This document shows, piece by piece, positions 7,170-9,532 of a DNA stretch of 9,532 nt. Numbering within the stretch: position 1 is the stretch's first letter; every line of letters begins with the position of its first letter. Where the stretch lies: contig JAERRP010000093.1 in the NCBI GenBank assembly GCA_016735415.1, forward strand, positions 1 through 9,532. Direction: 5' to 3'. Origin of the DNA: Desulfobacterales bacterium. GTDB lineage: Bacteria > Desulfobacterota > Desulfobacteria > Desulfobacterales > UBA5852. Position numbers and translations under genes: made by a program. The notes beneath the pieces are model-generated. The model worked only from the letters and a program-made list of their open reading frames with translations, was not told the origin of the DNA and did not search any database.

Positions 7170-7213
7170 GTTAGCATAAAGTTAAAATAACGCTAAATAG
7201 ACGTTAGGGCCTT
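7170..7213 (-). promoter_or_regulatory. Four tandem 11-bp repeats upstream of phoB (candidate Pho box)
   Basis: On the minus strand the units are AAGGCCCTAAC, GTCTATTTAGC, GTTATTTTAAC and TTTATGCTAAC, contiguous, each ending in TA(A/G)C. Their six-base cores sit 5 nt apart, like the TTAACA-N5 arrays bound by Bacillus PhoP, and share the 11-bp period of enteric Pho boxes. The last unit ends about 57 bp before the phoB ATG. A hexamer TAAACG (7159-7154) lies 10 nt downstream of the array and could be a weak -10. Autoregulation of phoBR is common; binding here is inferred. Confidence 0.6.
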
Positions 7214-7331
7214 GTGAGTTCCCAAACACGGGTCCCAATAAATATCCCGGTGGCCATCACTTTTTTTAAGAGCGTGCGGTTAGGCCATGTTACCGAATGC
7301 ATCTCTGGTGGCTTCAATGGACACGATCAGC

Positions 7332-7343
7332 CAAGGCGCCTTG
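7332..7343. other. 12-bp perfect palindrome in the phoB-usp intergenic region
   Basis: CAAGGCGCCTTG is a perfect inverted repeat midway between the usp stop and the phoB control region. No T-tract follows on either strand, so it is not a standard terminator. It may be an operator or chance. Confidence 0.25.
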
Positions 7344-7368
7344 ACGGTTATTGGGGTCTGCAACCGCC

Positions 7369-7387
7369 CCGCTTTCAATAGAAGCGG
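7369..7387 (-). other. Stem-loop abutting the usp stop codon
   Basis: A 6-bp stem (CCGCTT with AAGCGG) and a 7-nt loop lie directly after the TGA of the universal stress protein gene. There is no U-tract behind it, so it is not a canonical intrinsic terminator; it could protect the mRNA 3' end. Confidence 0.35.
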
Positions 7388-8317
7388 TCATGAGACCAGC
7401 CACAGGGCGATATTCTCGACCCGGTTGATGATATAGCGGGATACACTGCCGGTAAAAAAGGATCGGTTAATGCCACGTCGCCCGATAACCAGGGTACCGA
7501 AATCCCCTTCGATGGCGGCCTGGATAATGGCTTTGCCGGGGTTGAGTTTTTTTTCAAGGGTTTGGATTTCGATCTGGCGTTCTTCGATGCCGGCGGCTTT
7601 GAACAGCGCCAGGGCTTTGCCATAAAAATTGTCGATGCAGTGATAGGCTCCGCGCCGTCCGATCATTTCCAGGCGTTCGCGGCCGCTGCCGAAGTCGATG
7701 CCGCAGGATTCCACCAGGCGGGGAATGACGTGCATCAGATGGAACTTAACGCTGCGGTTGCCGTTGAACATAAAACCCAGGTGATCGACCGCCCGCAGGG
7801 AACTCTCGGAACCATCCACCGCCACCATCAGGCGCGGGGAGTCCACCTCGCCGTCCACGATCCAGAGGGGCAGAAAAGTGGAATTTTCAACCAGATCGGC
7901 GGTGATACGCCCCATAAAGGGCTTCTGCAGAGCGGAAAGATCACGGCGGCCCGTGACGATCGCGTCGACTTTTTGCGCTTGACCATAGTCCAGCAGGGTT
8001 TTGGCCAGCCCCTCCTGCCGGGGAAGGCTGACGGTGGTAATGTCGGCATTCGGAATGCCCAGGGTGGTCAGAGCCTGGTGCTGGTGGTCCAGAATGAGCT
8101 GGGAAGCTTCCGTGTGGGCGGCACGCAGGTGTTCCAGGGCCTGGCGCGATTGGGAATCTTTTGCAGCCGCGGCCACCAGAAACTGGGAGATCGCCGGTTG
8201 GATATGGATCAGGGTGCATTTCAAATCGCTGATCACTTGCGCCAGACGGGCCACGTAATGGACCGCCAGACGGGAGGGTGGGGAGTCATCGACTGCAATC
8301 AGAATTTGTTTTTCCAT
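7388..8317 (-). CDS. Tandem-domain universal stress protein (UspA family)
   Basis: A 309-aa cytoplasmic protein made of two Usp domains. Domain 1 (about 3-155) begins ILIAVDDSPPSRLAVHYV and ends with GRRD...MGR (123-137). Domain 2 (about 162-308) begins LMVAVDGSESSLRAVDHL and ends with GRRGINRSFFTGSVS (279-293). The ATP-binding loop of the family is G-x2-G-x(8-9)-G-S/T. Domain 2 keeps GxxG and GS, though with a slightly short 7-residue spacing. Domain 1 has Asp126 for the second Gly and Arg137 for the Ser/Thr, so it may bind nucleotide poorly or not at all. The start at 8317 is supported by GGGAGG about 6 nt upstream. The gene is separate from phoB by 271-274 nt and from the upstream membrane-protein gene by about 130 nt, with no clear promoter seen between them. 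Usp proteins support survival under starvation and other stress; the exact role here is unknown. Confidence 0.9.
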   Translation of the reverse strand: MEKQILIAVDDSPPSRLAVHYVARLAQVISDLKCTLIHIQPAISQFLVAAAAKDSQSRQALEHLRAAHTEASQLILDHQHQALTTLGIPNADITTVSLPRQEGLAKTLLDYGQAQKVDAIVTGRRDLSALQKPFMGRITADLVENSTFLPLWIVDGEVDSPRLMVAVDGSESSLRAVDHLGFMFNGNRSVKFHLMHVIPRLVESCGIDFGSGRERLEMIGRRGAYHCIDNFYGKALALFKAAGIEERQIEIQTLEKKLNPGKAIIQAAIEGDFGTLVIGRRGINRSFFTGSVSRYIINRVENIALWLVS

Positions 8318-8446
8318 GTCTGCCTCCCGCAGCTAATTGATTGATGGTTTGATTGCCCACGCTGCCGGCCGCCGGGCCAACCCGAAACGACCACGACCCG
8401 ATAGGCTTTTTTATTATGGGTTGAAAATATTCATGAAATAAACGGG

Positions 8447-9190
8447 TTAGAAGGCGCGGCGACTGGCTTTATCGGTCTGGCGGCGTTGCGCTTCGGCGGC
8501 CTGGTGCTCCTGATCGATCAGGTATTTAATGTTGGCCATGAAATAAAAGTGCAATTCCCGCTCGATCCGTCCACCCCGGCGGCGAATCGAGACCCCGGCC
8601 AGTATTTCATCCGGTTGTTTCCAGACCAGCACCTTATCGCCCTCCCGGTGGGCCTTGATCGTGGCGGGAGGGCCGTATTTGGTTTGCAGCGTATCGAAAA
8701 GGCCGGGATCGGCGTCGGAAGGGACAATGACAAAATAAAGAGGTTTGCCCGTATCCTGGGCGAAAACGAGCTTGATGTAATTAAAAGGGGCCTCTTTCTG
8801 TTGCGCGCGGCGATAGGTCAGGGTGGTGACGGCATGTTCCCGGCGCCCGCCAAAGGCCGGGTTCAAAACCTTATAGTAGTGGTGGAGGTCGGGAAAATGG
8901 GCCTGGGTAAACGCGGGATCGATGATGGTCAGGTCAACCGGGGCGCGATGGGTAATGGCGTCATCGCCCAGTTGGTCCGCCAGGGCCTGTCGCAGGCTCC
9001 GGTTTAATACCGTATCGCGGTGGATTTCATAGAAATTAAAACCCGCTGGGCGTGATTCGGCCGGGTCGGCCTCGGACCGGGGGATGTCCCGTTGCGGCCG
9101 GGTCAGGGCAAAAACGGTGAGAAGCATCAGAACGAGCAGACCGGCCAGCGAACTGGCGATGAGCACTTTCGGTTTTTTGGGTGACGGCAT
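8447..9190 (-). CDS. Membrane-anchored protein of unknown function
   Basis: I do not recognise the family. The preferred start is the ATG at 9190, giving 247 residues, with GGAG 6 nt upstream; a longer frame from an ATG at 9298 exists but would begin within the proposed promoter and leader. The N terminus has the basic PSPKKPK followed by one hydrophobic segment (about 9-29) and a Pro/acidic linker (31-50), so the protein is probably anchored by one N-terminal helix with the rest outside the cytoplasm. There is no lipobox Cys. The body (about 51-225) is mixed alpha/beta, with DLHHYYKVLNPAFGG (101-115), LYFVIVP (151-157), LQTKYGPPATI (168-178) followed by VLVWKQPDEI (187-196), and ELHFYFMANIKYL (212-224). 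The KYGPP...W...LHFYF arrangement suggests a periplasmic domain found in many hypothetical proteins. The C-terminal 23 residues are charged and probably helical. It lies upstream of usp on the same strand, but about 130 nt separates them. Confidence 0.8.
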   Translation of the reverse strand: MPSPKKPKVLIASSLAGLLVLMLLTVFALTRPQRDIPRSEADPAESRPAGFNFYEIHRDTVLNRSLRQALADQLGDDAITHRAPVDLTIIDPAFTQAHFPDLHHYYKVLNPAFGGRREHAVTTLTYRRAQQKEAPFNYIKLVFAQDTGKPLYFVIVPSDADPGLFDTLQTKYGPPATIKAHREGDKVLVWKQPDEILAGVSIRRRGGRIERELHFYFMANIKYLIDQEHQAAEAQRRQTDKASRRAF

Positions 9191-9249
9191 ATCGGGCTCC
9201 ACGGTATGAAGAAGCAGGATCAGGAGGTTTATCCCGGTCGCAACGCCTT

Positions 9250-9285
9250 CCGCGGCCCTTACACCGCGGCGGGTTTTGTACCGCC
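9250..9285 (-). other. Two overlapping, mutually exclusive hairpins in the leader of the membrane-protein gene
   Basis: One stem pairs 9281-9285 with 9268-9272 (GGCGG with CCGCC, 8-nt loop). Another pairs 9264-9269 with 9250-9255 (CCGCGG with CCGCGG, 8-nt loop). They share bases 9268-9269, so both cannot form fully. They would lie in the 5' leader if transcription starts near 9282. High GC content makes such stems common, so a regulatory role is only a possibility. Confidence 0.25.
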
Positions 9286-9288
9286 CTA

Positions 9289-9317
9289 AAAGTAACAAAG
9301 CTTGACGGGTTTGTCAG
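9289..9317 (-). promoter_or_regulatory. Candidate sigma-70 promoter for the membrane-protein gene
   Basis: On the minus strand, CTGACA (9317-9312, five of six to the -35) is followed after 17 nt by TACTTT (9294-9289), a weak -10 strengthened by the extended TGT just before it. Transcription would begin near 9282, which excludes the ATG at 9298 and supports the start at 9190. Confidence 0.4.
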
Positions 9318-9320
9318 CGG

Positions 9321-9437
9321 CTATTTTGCGATTGTTTTTTTTCGGGCCCAGACGAGGTCGTCCCATTCGAAACACCAATGGCCATTGATCGACGATGCCT
9401 CCTGAACGGCATCGGCAATCACGTCGGGCAACGTCAT
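9321..9437 (-). CDS. Small ORF or C-terminal remnant of an upstream gene
   Basis: From an ATG at 9437 the frame encodes 38 residues: MTLPDVIADAVQEASSIN, then GHWCFEWDDLVWARKKTIAK. It reads like real protein, with an amphipathic helix and a Trp/Asp-rich tail. The frame stays open upstream of the ATG into the artefactual homopolymer run at 9456, so it may equally be the end of a longer gene broken by bad sequence. No convincing Shine-Dalgarno is seen. Its family is not recognised. Confidence 0.35.
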   Translation of the reverse strand: MTLPDVIADAVQEASSINGHWCFEWDDLVWARKKTIAK

Positions 9438-9455
9438 GGTTCGAACCGGAGGATT

Positions 9456-9532
9456 GGGGGGGGGGGGGGGGGGCCAAAGAAAAGGCCCGGCCCCCCCCCC
9501 CAGGGGGGGGGGGGAAAAAAAAAAAAAAGGGG
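9456..9532. other. Homopolymer-rich contig end, probable sequencing or assembly artefact
   Basis: The last bases consist of an 18-G run (9456-9473), an 11-C run (9491-9501), a 12-G run (9503-9514), a 14-A run (9515-9528) and four final G, with little sequence between. Nothing else in the window looks like this. No coding or regulatory meaning should be read from it. Confidence 0.85.

Noticed and set aside
7288..7437. Plus-strand frame of about 49 codons starting in the phoB-usp intergenic region
   Set aside because: No Shine-Dalgarno, no recognisable motif, and it runs into the antisense of usp.
7562..8344. 260-codon plus-strand frame antisense to usp
   Set aside because: The minus-strand frame has clear tandem Usp motifs; the plus frame is a codon-bias shadow.
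8318..8446. Promoter for usp (CATAAT-like hexamer) or terminator for the upstream gene
   Set aside because: The -35 partner is poor and no stem plus U-tract is seen; 11-bp repeats like those upstream of phoB are also absent.
9191..9298. N-terminal extension of the membrane-protein gene from the ATG at 9298
   Set aside because: It would start upstream of the predicted transcription start, whereas the ATG at 9190 has a Shine-Dalgarno and a typical basic-plus-hydrophobic anchor.

Overview
This window is a stretch of GC-rich bacterial chromosome. Nearly all genes lie on the minus strand; a single small gene is on the plus strand. The protein set (a PhoR kinase with a Cache-like sensor and PAS domain, a tandem Usp protein, a PilZ protein, and an operon joining a phosphatidylserine decarboxylase to an Lgt-like membrane protein and a large orphan protein) has the feel of a Desulfobacterota (Desulfosarcina/Desulfobacteraceae-like) genome. 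That placement rests on protein style and memory only, and is moderate to low confidence. No mobile element, CRISPR array, rRNA or tRNA was seen. The last ~75 bases are homopolymer runs that look like a sequencing or assembly artefact at a contig end.

Layout, left to right. (1) 1-3865, minus strand: a tight operon read right to left. It encodes an 814-aa protein of unknown family, then a phosphatidylserine decarboxylase, then an Lgt-like integral membrane protein cut by the window edge. The last two genes overlap by 8 bases. (2) 3866-4114: the divergent intergenic region. It holds a near-consensus sigma-70 promoter for the plus-strand gene. On the minus side it holds three tandem 11-bp direct repeats placed 10 bp upstream of a -10-like hexamer, the geometry of a PhoB-activated promoter. 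(3) 4115-4507, plus strand: a 130-aa PilZ-domain protein. (4) 4646-7113, minus strand: a phoB-phoR two-component operon with a 4-bp ATGA overlap. (5) 7114-7387: intergenic, with four tandem 11-bp repeats upstream of phoB that look like an autoregulatory Pho box. (6) 7388-8317, minus: a tandem universal stress protein. (7) 8447-9190, minus: a membrane-anchored protein of unknown function. (8) 9191-9437: a candidate promoter, structured leader and a small ORF of doubtful status, followed by the artefactual end.

How the parts may work together. PhoR/PhoB is a phosphate-responsive system by homology. The 11-bp repeat array upstream of phoB resembles the one upstream of the lipid operon, both sharing a (T/A)AC-ending unit at an 11-bp period. 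This suggests, but does not prove, that the operon carrying the unknown protein, the PE-forming decarboxylase and the Lgt-like protein belongs to the local Pho regulon. That operon is the most interesting part of the window: it couples PE synthesis with a divergent lipoprotein acyltransferase-like membrane protein and a large protein of no recognised family.
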